From Leifsonia shinshuensis (GTDB lineage: Bacteria; Actinomycetota; Actinomycetes; Actinomycetales; Microbacteriaceae): 64,000 nucleotides of DNA. The notes beneath the pieces were generated by a model that saw only the letters and a list, made by a program, of their open reading frames with translations, was not told the origin of the DNA and did not search any database. The translations under genes were made by a program, and so were the position numbers. Location of the stretch: NCBI RefSeq assembly GCF_031456835.1, contig NZ_JAVDVK010000001.1, positions 1,860,001-1,924,000 on the forward strand, in the 5' to 3' direction. Below, piece after piece: positions 41,782 to 48,844 of this stretch. The first letter of the stretch is position 1. Every line of letters begins with the position of its first letter.

Positions 41782-42378
41782 ATGCGCGTGCTGCTGAAGC
41801 TCATCCTCGACTGCGACCCGGACGCCGCCTGGCGCGCCCTGCAGAGCCCGACGGCGTTCCGCGAGGTGGCCCTGCCGTGGCTGGACTTCCGCTCGGACGA
41901 GCCCGGCGGTTTTCCGACCACGTGGGGGTCGGAGCACCGGGTGAGCGTCCGGGCGCTCGGCGCCTTCACGGTCGGCACACAGGCCATCCGGCTCGACGCC
42001 CTGCGCTCCACCGATCCGCGGGAGCGGGGCACGCGCATCCTGCGCGACAGCGGCGGCGGCACCGGCGGGATGCTGGCGGCGATCCCCCGGCTCGACCACC
42101 GGATGGCCATCGCGCCCGATCCGGCAGGCCCGGACGAGAACGGCCGGCTGAGGACGCTCTACCGCGACCAGCTCATCGTGCGCGCGGGCGCACTGACGCC
42201 GTTCGCCTGGTACGCGTTCTGGGCGTTCTGGCAGTGGCGCGGCGTGCGCCTGCGGCGCCTCGCACCCACCTGGGCCTACGATCCGGAAGTGCACGAAGCG
42301 GACGAGGACGCCGTCGGCTCCGCGCCCGGCGCGCCGATCGGGGGCGCCGCGACCGAGACGGGAGAAGCGCAGCGATGA
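41782..42378 (+). CDS. SRPBCC-like protein of unknown function
   Basis: 198 aa from the ATG at 41782. The start (LKLILDCDPDAAWRALQSPTAFREV) and a hydrophobic-cavity layout with TLYRDQLIVRAGALTPFAWYAFWAFWQWRG resemble the START/SRPBCC ligand-binding fold, by pattern only. The last ~25 residues are acidic and Ala/Gly-rich. It follows the ECF sigma gene by 50 bp and overlaps the DUF1684 gene by ATGA, so the three are probably one transcript. Confidence 0.6.
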   Translation: MRVLLKLILDCDPDAAWRALQSPTAFREVALPWLDFRSDEPGGFPTTWGSEHRVSVRALGAFTVGTQAIRLDALRSTDPRERGTRILRDSGGGTGGMLAAIPRLDHRMAIAPDPAGPDENGRLRTLYRDQLIVRAGALTPFAWYAFWAFWQWRGVRLRRLAPTWAYDPEVHEADEDAVGSAPGAPIGGAATETGEAQR

Positions 42379-43055
42379 CGAACACCGAGCAGCCCGCACC
42401 AGGCGCGATCGCCGACGGCGCGCGGGCGATCACCGCCGTCCAGACCGCCGACTGGCGGCGCCGGGTCTTCGCGCTGTACGCCTCCGTCCGCCGGCTCGCC
42501 GGGCACGACCCGGCCGAGGCGCACGCGCACTGGATCTCGTGCCGCAACGACCTCTTCGCCGCCCACCCCGCCTCACCGCTGCTGCCCGAGGACCGGGACA
42601 GGTTCGCCGGGCTGCCCGTCGTGCCCTACGACCCGGACTGGCGGTTCGAGCTGCCGATCCATCCCGCGACCGAGGCGAAGCGGATGGACGTGGAGACCGG
42701 GACGGACGGCGTCGTGCCGTTCGAACTGCTCGGAACGGTGCGGGTGCCGCTCGCCGGGACCCTCGACGTCTGGCGGCTCTCGTCGTACGGCGGCGGGCTG
42801 TTCGTGCCGGTGAAGGATGCGCTGGCCGGCCGCCCCGGCGGCACCTATGGCGGCGGACGCTACCTGATCGACACCATCAAGGGCGCCGACCTGGGGCTCG
42901 ACGCCGACGACGGCGAGGCCTCGCTCGTGCTCGACTTCAACTTCGCCTACAACCCGTCGTGCGCGTACGACCCGGCGTGGGCCTGCCCGCTCGCGCAGGC
43001 GGGCAACACGCTGCCGGTCGAGATCCCGGTCGGCGAGCGGTACGCGGGCGCCTGA
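42375..43055 (+). CDS. DUF1684 domain protein
   Basis: 226 aa from an ATG that overlaps the previous stop. The family motifs are near the C-terminus: YGGGRYLIDTIKGADLG, LDFNFAYNPSCAYDPAWACPLA and EIPVGER. The conserved Cys residues in CAYDPAWACPLA are present. No enzymatic activity is established for the family. With the SRPBCC-like gene it follows the ECF42 sigma factor. Confidence 0.92.
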   Translation: MTNTEQPAPGAIADGARAITAVQTADWRRRVFALYASVRRLAGHDPAEAHAHWISCRNDLFAAHPASPLLPEDRDRFAGLPVVPYDPDWRFELPIHPATEAKRMDVETGTDGVVPFELLGTVRVPLAGTLDVWRLSSYGGGLFVPVKDALAGRPGGTYGGGRYLIDTIKGADLGLDADDGEASLVLDFNFAYNPSCAYDPAWACPLAQAGNTLPVEIPVGERYAGA

Positions 43056-43071
43056 TCCCGGCCGCTCTCTT

Positions 43072-43135
43072 CGCCGAGGTGCACCTTGTTGCGCATCCGC
43101 TCGGCGTGTCGGGCGCAACGACGTGCACCTCGGCG
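43072..43135. terminator. Inverted repeat between convergent genes (23-bp arms)
   Basis: Arms 43072-43094 and 43113-43135 are complementary at 21 of 23 positions with an 18-nt loop. It lies 16 bp after the DUF1684 stop and 10 bp before the HelD stop, so it probably serves as a bidirectional terminator. The arm sequence cgccgaggtgcac recurs once at about 60669-60681 as a single arm. Confidence 0.7.
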
Positions 43136-43145
43136 GCTGCGTCGC

Positions 43146-45377
43146 TCAGCGTGAGACGAGGGTGAGGCGCTGGGTGGGGCGCGTCATGGCGACGTAGAGG
43201 GATGCGGCGCCTCGCGGCGACTCCGCGGCGAGCGCGTCCGGGTCGGCGAGCACGACCGCGTCGAACTCCAGTCCCTTCGCCTCGTAGCCGGTCAGCACGG
43301 CGATCGGCCGGCTGAGGCCCGCGGCGCCCCGGCCCGCCTGCTCGCCGAACCGCTCCCCGACGGCCGCGGAGACCGTGGGGAGGTCCGCGGCGGTGGTGAT
43401 GACGGCCAGCGTGCCCGCACCGTCGATGCCGCGGTCGTGCGCGACGGCGTCGGCCACGGCACCGGCGAGCGCCTGCGCATCCGGCGCGGCGGCGGCGACC
43501 CGCCGGATCGGCCAGTCGCCCTCGCGGACGGCCCGCGTCGGCGTGATCGGGAGTCCTGCCTCCGCCGCGACGCGCTCCGCCTCGCGGGTGATCTGCGCGG
43601 GGGTGCGGTAGTTGACGGTCAGCTCCTCCAGCCGCCAGGCGTCCTTGAAGACGGGGTTGAGCGCATCCTGCCAGCTCGACGCGCCGGCGGCCGACGCGAC
43701 CTGGGCGATGTCGCCCACGATCGTGAACGACTTCATCGGGCAGCGGCGCACCAGCACGCGCCACTGCATCGGCGAGAGCTCCTGGGCCTCGTCCACCACC
43801 ACGTGACCGTAGGTCCAGCTGCGGTCGGAGGCGGCCCGCTCGGCGGTCGTGCCGCGGTCGGCCTGCTCGGCGAAGCCGTCGGCCAGCTGCTCGGCGCTCA
43901 CCAGCCCCTGCACGCCCATGTTGCGGATCGCGGCGCGCGCATTCTCGAGGTCGCGTTTGCGCTGGCGGTCGCGCTCGCGGTCCGCCGGGTCCGGCCGTCC
44001 GGGGAAGTCGCCCAGCAGCTCGGCGGCCTCGTCGAGCAGAGGGACGTCGGAGACGGTGAACGGCTCGGAGCGGTCGCGCTGCAGGGCGCGGCGCTGCGCG
44101 TCCGTCCACCGCGGCGTCAGCTCGGCGAGCCAGGCGGGACGGGCGTAGAGGTCCTGCAGGAGCTTCTGCGGGGTGAGCGGCAGCCAGGCGGTGTTGAGCA
44201 GCACCCGCACGTCGTAGGAGGTGCGCAGGTCCTCGCGGAGCACCTTCAGGTCGGCGTCGTCGATGGTGGAGCCGCCCGCGCGCAGCTGTGCCGCCAGCTG
44301 GTCGGTCAGCTCGGCGAGCGCGTGCTTCACGAAGGTGACCCGCGCGACGTTGTGCGGCTTGCCGGTGCGCTGCGCCTTCGCGATCGCGCGGTGCACGAGC
44401 TCGGGCTCGACCACCAGTCGCTCGTTGTCCACGACGATCGTCTGCGCCTCGGCGGGTGCCTTCTGCCGCGACTTGACCGCGCGCGACAGCAGCCGGGCCA
44501 TCTGGGCGGACCCCTTCAGCACCGCGGCCTCCGGAGCGTCCTCGGCGGTCGCCTCGACTCCCGGGAACAGCTCCCCCAGGCTCGACATGACGACACCGGT
44601 CTCGCCCAGTGACGGCAGCACCGCCTCGATGTAGCGCAGGAAGGCGGTCGACGGGCCGACCACGAGCACACCGGATGCGCTCAGCCGCTGGCGGTTCGCG
44701 TACAGCAGGTAGGCGGCGCGATGCAGCGCCACGGCCGTCTTCCCCGTGCCGGGACCGCCCTGGACGACGAGCGCACCGCGCAAGTCCGACCGGATGATGC
44801 GGTCCTGCTCCGCCTGGATCGTCGCGACGATGTCGTGCATCCGGCCGGTCCGCTGCGCCGTCAGCGCCGCCAGCAGTGCGCCCTCGCCCTGCACCTGCTC
44901 ACCGGCGCGCTCGCCGTCGAGCAGCGCCTCGTCGAACACCTCGTCGTCGATCCGCGTCACCTGGCGTCCCGACATCGTGAGATGCCGGCGGGCGCGGACG
45001 CCCATCCGCTCGCTCGCCGTCGCCTGGTAGAAGGCGCCCGCCTGCTGCGCACGCCAGTCGACCAGCAGCGAGCGCTGGTCGTCGTCGCGCAGGCCGATGC
45101 GGCCGATGTAGCGGTGGTCGGAACCGTCGACGGCCTCGTCGAGCAGCAGCCGGCCGAAGACGAGCCGCGCATCCACGTCGCGCAGCTGCGTCAGCTGGTC
45201 CTCGTAGAGGCGCGCGAACGCGTCCCGCTCGCTGCGTGCCTGATGGTTGCTGCCGACGCTGTCGCGGCGCACGCGGGCGAGGCGTTCCTCGGTCTCCGCA
45301 CGCAGTTCGTCCAGCCGCCGATACAGCCGCGAGACCACGGCGCGTTCGCGATCGAGCTCAGACTCCAGCACGCCCAT
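43146..45377 (-). CDS. helR: HelD/HelR family RNA polymerase-associated ATPase
   Basis: 743 aa from an ATG at 45377 with GAGAGGTGG upstream. An N-terminal helical hairpin (LDRERAVVSRLYRRLDELRAE) with a charged loop fits the clamp-opening arm of HelD. UvrD-type motor motifs follow: Walker A GGPGTGKTAVALHRAAYLLY near 213, Walker B VVVDEAQELSPMQWR, and GDIAQ and the final AMTRPTQRLTLV. In actinobacteria HelR removes stalled RNA polymerase and can displace rifampicin. A TAGACT -10 lies at 45403-45408. I see no rifamycin-associated element in the visible upstream 100 bp. Confidence 0.88.
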   Translation of the reverse strand: MGVLESELDRERAVVSRLYRRLDELRAETEERLARVRRDSVGSNHQARSERDAFARLYEDQLTQLRDVDARLVFGRLLLDEAVDGSDHRYIGRIGLRDDDQRSLLVDWRAQQAGAFYQATASERMGVRARRHLTMSGRQVTRIDDEVFDEALLDGERAGEQVQGEGALLAALTAQRTGRMHDIVATIQAEQDRIIRSDLRGALVVQGGPGTGKTAVALHRAAYLLYANRQRLSASGVLVVGPSTAFLRYIEAVLPSLGETGVVMSSLGELFPGVEATAEDAPEAAVLKGSAQMARLLSRAVKSRQKAPAEAQTIVVDNERLVVEPELVHRAIAKAQRTGKPHNVARVTFVKHALAELTDQLAAQLRAGGSTIDDADLKVLREDLRTSYDVRVLLNTAWLPLTPQKLLQDLYARPAWLAELTPRWTDAQRRALQRDRSEPFTVSDVPLLDEAAELLGDFPGRPDPADRERDRQRKRDLENARAAIRNMGVQGLVSAEQLADGFAEQADRGTTAERAASDRSWTYGHVVVDEAQELSPMQWRVLVRRCPMKSFTIVGDIAQVASAAGASSWQDALNPVFKDAWRLEELTVNYRTPAQITREAERVAAEAGLPITPTRAVREGDWPIRRVAAAAPDAQALAGAVADAVAHDRGIDGAGTLAVITTAADLPTVSAAVGERFGEQAGRGAAGLSRPIAVLTGYEAKGLEFDAVVLADPDALAAESPRGAASLYVAMTRPTQRLTLVSR

Positions 45378-45402
45378 GGCCACCTCTCGTTTCCGGGCCG
45401 AC

Positions 45403-45408
45403 AGTCTA
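45403..45408 (-). promoter_or_regulatory. -10 box of helR
   Basis: TAGACT on the minus strand, about 25 bases ahead of the ATG at 45377, giving a short leader that includes the ribosome site. Confidence 0.4.
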
Positions 45409-45457
45409 CGACCTCCGGATGCGAGTGCGCTCCCAGCACGCGTACGGCCGGATGCCG

Positions 45458-45463
45458 TAGGGT
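45458..45463 (+). promoter_or_regulatory. Candidate -10 box of the DEAD-box helicase gene
   Basis: TAGGGT on the plus strand would start a leader of about 150 nt before the ATG at 45621. No -35 is visible. Long leaders are known for cold-shock RNA helicases, but nothing here shows such regulation. Confidence 0.3.
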
Positions 45464-45620
45464 GGAGGCAGCGGGCGACGAAACTGCCCGCGGCGTCGTA
45501 GAACGCTTCGCGTCGCGCCGGGCCATGCCCCGCCACGCTTCTCTTCATACGGCGAACGATCGCGCCGCTCGGTGCGCTCGCCATCCCCGACCCGCTGCGG
45601 CACGACGCCGCCCGGGTCCG

Positions 45621-47264
45621 ATGCCCGAAAGGCACACCCCTGTGACTTCAACCTTCGCCGAACTCGGCGTACCCGCTCCTCTCGTCGCGGTCCTCGCGGC
45701 CGACGGCAAGACCGACGCCTTCCCCATCCAGGCCGACACGCTCCCCGACGCCCTCGCGGGCAAGGACGTGCTGGGCCGCGGAAAGACCGGCTCCGGCAAG
45801 ACCATCGCCTTCGCGCTGCCCCTCGTCGCGCGTCTCGGCACCGTGCTCGCCGGCGGCCGGCGCCGCCCGGGGCGTCCGCTCGCCCTCGTGCTGGCCCCGA
45901 CCCGCGAGCTGGCGACCCAGATCGCCGCGACGTTCCGCCCGCTGGCGGACGCCCACTCCCTGCGTGTCTCCACCGTCTTCGGCGGCGTCTCGCAGAACAA
46001 GCAGGTCGCCGAGCTCAAGGCCGGCGTCGACATCCTCGTCGCCTGCCCCGGCCGCCTCGAAGACCTCATGAAGCAGGGCTTCGTGAACCTCGACGCCGTC
46101 GAGATCACCGTGCTCGACGAGGCCGACCACATGGCCGACCTCGGCTTCCTGCCCGTCGTGACGCGCATCCTCTCGGCCACGCCCGCCGACGGTCAGCGCC
46201 TGCTGTTCTCGGCGACGCTCGACAACGGTGTGGACAAGCTGGTCACCCGCTTCCTGCACTCCCCCGTGCTGCACTCGGTCGACGACGAGACCAGCCCGGT
46301 CGAGGCGATGACCCACCACGTGCTGCAGGTGGACACCCCGGACGAGAAGAAGGCACTGGTCGAGGCGCTCGCGTCGGGCACCAGCCGCCGCATCCTGTTC
46401 ACCCGCACGAAGCACCAGGCCAAGAAGCTGGCCAAGCAGCTCACCGCCTCCGGCATCCCGGCCGTCGACCTGCACGGCAACCTCGCGCAGGGCGCCCGCG
46501 ACCGCAACCTCGCCGCCTTCGGCGAGGGCAGCGTCCGCGTGCTCGTGGCGACGGACGTCGCAGCGCGCGGCGTGCACGTGGACAACGTCGAGCTCGTCGT
46601 GCACGTCGACCCGCCGGCGGAGCACAAGGCGTACCTGCACCGCTCCGGCCGCACGGCCCGTGCGGGCAGCGCCGGCGACGTGGTCACCGTGATGCTGACC
46701 GCGCAGTCGGACGACGTGAAGACCCTCCTGCGCAAGGCGGCCATCCAGGTCTCGCCGCAGCGCGTCACCGCGACGTCGGCGGCCGTGACGTCGCTCGTCG
46801 GCGATGTGGCCCCGCGCGTGGCGCCCAGCGCTCCGCAGCAGCGGACCGCCGGTGGCGGCGGCACGTCGCAGGGCGCGAACGCGCAGCGGAAGCGCGCACG
46901 GCGCAACGGCGCCGGCGGCGGCCAGGCGGGCGCCGGCCAGGCGGGCGCCGGCCAGGCGGCCGGTCGCCAGGCGGCCGGGCAGGGCGCGGGCGGCGGACGC
47001 CGTCAGGGCGCCGAAGGCGCACGCGGCGCCGGTGCGCCCGCGGGCGCCGCAGGCGGCGGCTCGCGCCGGCGCGGACAGCGTCCGGGTGCGGCCCAGCAGG
47101 GTGCGACCACGCGCGGCGGCGCTGCGCCCTCGCGCGCCGGCCACGGCTCGTCTGCGCAGCGCGACCACGCGGGCGCCCGCTCCGGCGGCGCCGCGCGCCC
47201 GTCGGCCGCGCGCTCGGACGCCTCCGTGCGCCGGGGCAACGGCTCCCGCCGCGCCCAGGGCTGA
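45621..47264 (+). CDS. DEAD-box RNA helicase with Gly/Arg/Gln-rich tail
   Basis: 547 aa from the ATG at 45621; a GTG at 45642 with AAGG ten bases upstream is an alternative. Motifs in order: a Q region (FAELGVPAPLVAVL, FPIQ), motif I GKTGSGKT near 52, PTREL, VLDEADHM near 170, SATLDN, and HRSGRTARAG near 340. After the motor at about residue 380, a basic tail rich in Gly, Gln, Ala and Arg runs to the end, with repeats such as GQAGAGQAGAGQ. Such tails bind RNA non-specifically in related proteins. It converges on a Nudix-like gene. Confidence 0.92.
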   Translation: MPERHTPVTSTFAELGVPAPLVAVLAADGKTDAFPIQADTLPDALAGKDVLGRGKTGSGKTIAFALPLVARLGTVLAGGRRRPGRPLALVLAPTRELATQIAATFRPLADAHSLRVSTVFGGVSQNKQVAELKAGVDILVACPGRLEDLMKQGFVNLDAVEITVLDEADHMADLGFLPVVTRILSATPADGQRLLFSATLDNGVDKLVTRFLHSPVLHSVDDETSPVEAMTHHVLQVDTPDEKKALVEALASGTSRRILFTRTKHQAKKLAKQLTASGIPAVDLHGNLAQGARDRNLAAFGEGSVRVLVATDVAARGVHVDNVELVVHVDPPAEHKAYLHRSGRTARAGSAGDVVTVMLTAQSDDVKTLLRKAAIQVSPQRVTATSAAVTSLVGDVAPRVAPSAPQQRTAGGGGTSQGANAQRKRARRNGAGGGQAGAGQAGAGQAAGRQAAGQGAGGGRRQGAEGARGAGAPAGAAGGGSRRRGQRPGAAQQGATTRGGAAPSRAGHGSSAQRDHAGARSGGAARPSAARSDASVRRGNGSRRAQG

Positions 47265-47301
47265 CCGCCCCTCCTTCCCGCTCCCCGCTCGGCGCCCGCC
47301 G

Positions 47302-47361
47302 TCGAGTACACGAAAAGTGCACGCTCAGAAGGCTCTGGGCGTGCACTTTTCGTGTACTCGA
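47302..47361. terminator. Perfect 23-bp hairpin between convergent genes
   Basis: Arms 47302-47324 and 47339-47361 are exactly complementary, with a 14-nt loop that itself contains CAGA and TCTG. The arms contain AAAA and TTTT runs. It lies between the DEAD-box gene (+) and the Nudix-like gene (-) and probably terminates both. Confidence 0.8.
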
Positions 47362-47430
47362 TGGGGGGCGGATCCCGGAGGGGGCGCAGCGCGCAGCGCG
47401 CAGCGCGCGCCGGGCGAAGCCCGCGGGCGG

Positions 47431-48012
47431 TCAGGCGATGCGGCCGAGGGAGGCCATGGCGGCCTTGACGAGGGCGCCGCGGCCGCCCTCGAGCTCTTCC
47501 GTCACGGTGAGGGATGTCGCCTCCTCGGGCGTCATCCAGGTGAGCTCCAGCGCATCCTGCCGGGGCTCGCACGTGCCGGTGACCGGGACGACGTATGCCA
47601 GGGACACCGCGTGCTGGCGCTCGTCCACGTACTGGGAGACGCCGGGCATCGGGAAGTACTCGGCGACCTGGAACGGCACCGGGCTTGCCGGGAGCTGCGG
47701 GAACGCCATCGGCCCCAGATCCTTCTCGAGGTGGCGGAAGAGCGCCTCGCGTAGCGTCTCGCCGTACATCACGCGACCCGAGACGAGCGTGCGGGTGATC
47801 TGCCCGACCGCGTTCGCGCGCAGCAGGATGCCGACCTCGGTCACCTGGCCCAGGCCATCCACCCGGACGGGCACCGCCTCGACGTACAGCAGCGGGAGCC
47901 GCCGCCGGATCTGCTCCAGCTCGATGTCGGACAGCCAGGCGGGACCGGGCTGCGGACCGTCGCCGGGAAGCGGGTCGGGGGTCGGGTCCGGATCCGGAGT
48001 GCGAACGCTCAT
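47431..48012 (-). CDS. Nudix-like protein (DUF4916 family), degenerate catalytic box
   Basis: 193 aa from the ATG at 48012. A proline-rich N-terminus is followed by a Nudix fold with strands such as LLYVEAVPVRV and VGILLRA. The place of the Nudix box reads GRVMYGETLREALFRHLEKDLG: the Gly and first Glu are kept, but the REUxEE core is RHLEKD, so the metal-binding Glu residues are largely replaced. This could be a substrate-binding relic or a changed enzyme. TAGGAT lies six bases before the ATG, so the gene appears leaderless. Confidence 0.8.
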   Translation of the reverse strand: MSVRTPDPDPTPDPLPGDGPQPGPAWLSDIELEQIRRRLPLLYVEAVPVRVDGLGQVTEVGILLRANAVGQITRTLVSGRVMYGETLREALFRHLEKDLGPMAFPQLPASPVPFQVAEYFPMPGVSQYVDERQHAVSLAYVVPVTGTCEPRQDALELTWMTPEEATSLTVTEELEGGRGALVKAAMASLGRIA

Positions 48013-48018
48013 GCATGA

Positions 48019-48024
48019 ATCCTA
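48019..48024 (-). promoter_or_regulatory. -10 box of leaderless Nudix-like gene
   Basis: TAGGAT on the minus strand, followed by TCATGC and the ATG at 48012. Confidence 0.5.
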
Positions 48025-48127
48025 CGGAAGGCCGTAGCAGGCACCTACGGGGCCGGCACGGATCTGTGGATGCGCGCCACTCCGACGGGGGCTGTGAACG
48101 ATTTCCGATCCAGGCGCAGAATGGAGG

Positions 48128-48781
48128 GTGCCGTTTCCCGCTCCCGACCTCCGCATCGACCGCGACGCCGTGCTCTGGTCGGCGTCCGAGCGCGATCGCG
48201 CGGGCCGTCCCCTGCTGGTCCTCATGCACGGCTACGCGTCCGACGAGGCGGACCTGTTCGGCATCTCCGCGTACCTCCCGCTCGAGCCGGTCATCGCGTC
48301 GCTGCGCGCCCCGATCCCGGAGGGCCCCGGCTTCGCCTGGTTCTCCCGGTTCACGAACGTGCCCGGCGATCCGCTGGCCGGCAACGCCGACGCGGCCGCC
48401 CGCGCCGTGCTCGACTGGCTGGACGAGCAGCCGGACGTCCCGACCGGACTCCTCGGGTTCTCGCAGGGCGGCGCCATGGCGCTGCAGCTCCTGCGGCTCG
48501 CGCCGGAGAGGTTCGACTACGCCGTCCAGCTCTCCGGCTTCGTGGTGAAGGGCGATCAGCCGCGGGATGCGGAGCTGGCCGATGCGCAGGTGCCGGTGTT
48601 CTGGGGCCGGGGGACGCTCGACGACGCCATCCCCGCGACCTCGCTGGAGCGCACCAGCGCCTGGCTCCCCGACCACTCCTCGCTGGATGCGCGCATCTAC
48701 GAGGGCATGGGGCACGCGATCTCGCCGCTCGAACTGGGCGACATCTCCTCGTTCATCCGCACACACCTCCCCGCCCGCTGA
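48128..48781 (+). CDS. Alpha/beta-hydrolase, carboxylesterase/phospholipase family
   Basis: 217 aa from a GTG. Catalytic parts of the acyl-protein-thioesterase type: LLVLMHGYASDE as the oxyanion strand, nucleophile Ser in GFSQGGAMAL near 117, Asp in GTLDDAIP near 166, and His in GMGHAISP near 198. Such enzymes hydrolyse short-chain esters. CAGAAT five bases before the GTG suggests a near-leaderless mRNA; GGAGG abuts the GTG too closely to act as a normal ribosome site. Confidence 0.9.
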   Translation: MPFPAPDLRIDRDAVLWSASERDRAGRPLLVLMHGYASDEADLFGISAYLPLEPVIASLRAPIPEGPGFAWFSRFTNVPGDPLAGNADAAARAVLDWLDEQPDVPTGLLGFSQGGAMALQLLRLAPERFDYAVQLSGFVVKGDQPRDAELADAQVPVFWGRGTLDDAIPATSLERTSAWLPDHSSLDARIYEGMGHAISPLELGDISSFIRTHLPAR

Positions 48782-48844
48782 GCGTTCTCCACAGGCGCAC
48801 TCCGAGCCCCTGACTCTGTCGGTGGCCAGGTGCAGGATGGAGGG

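Noticed and set aside
47385..47412. gcgcagc 7-bp repeats after the Nudix-like gene, as a CRISPR-like or mobile element
   Set aside because: Units are too short, contiguous and GC-only; it is a simple-sequence tract.
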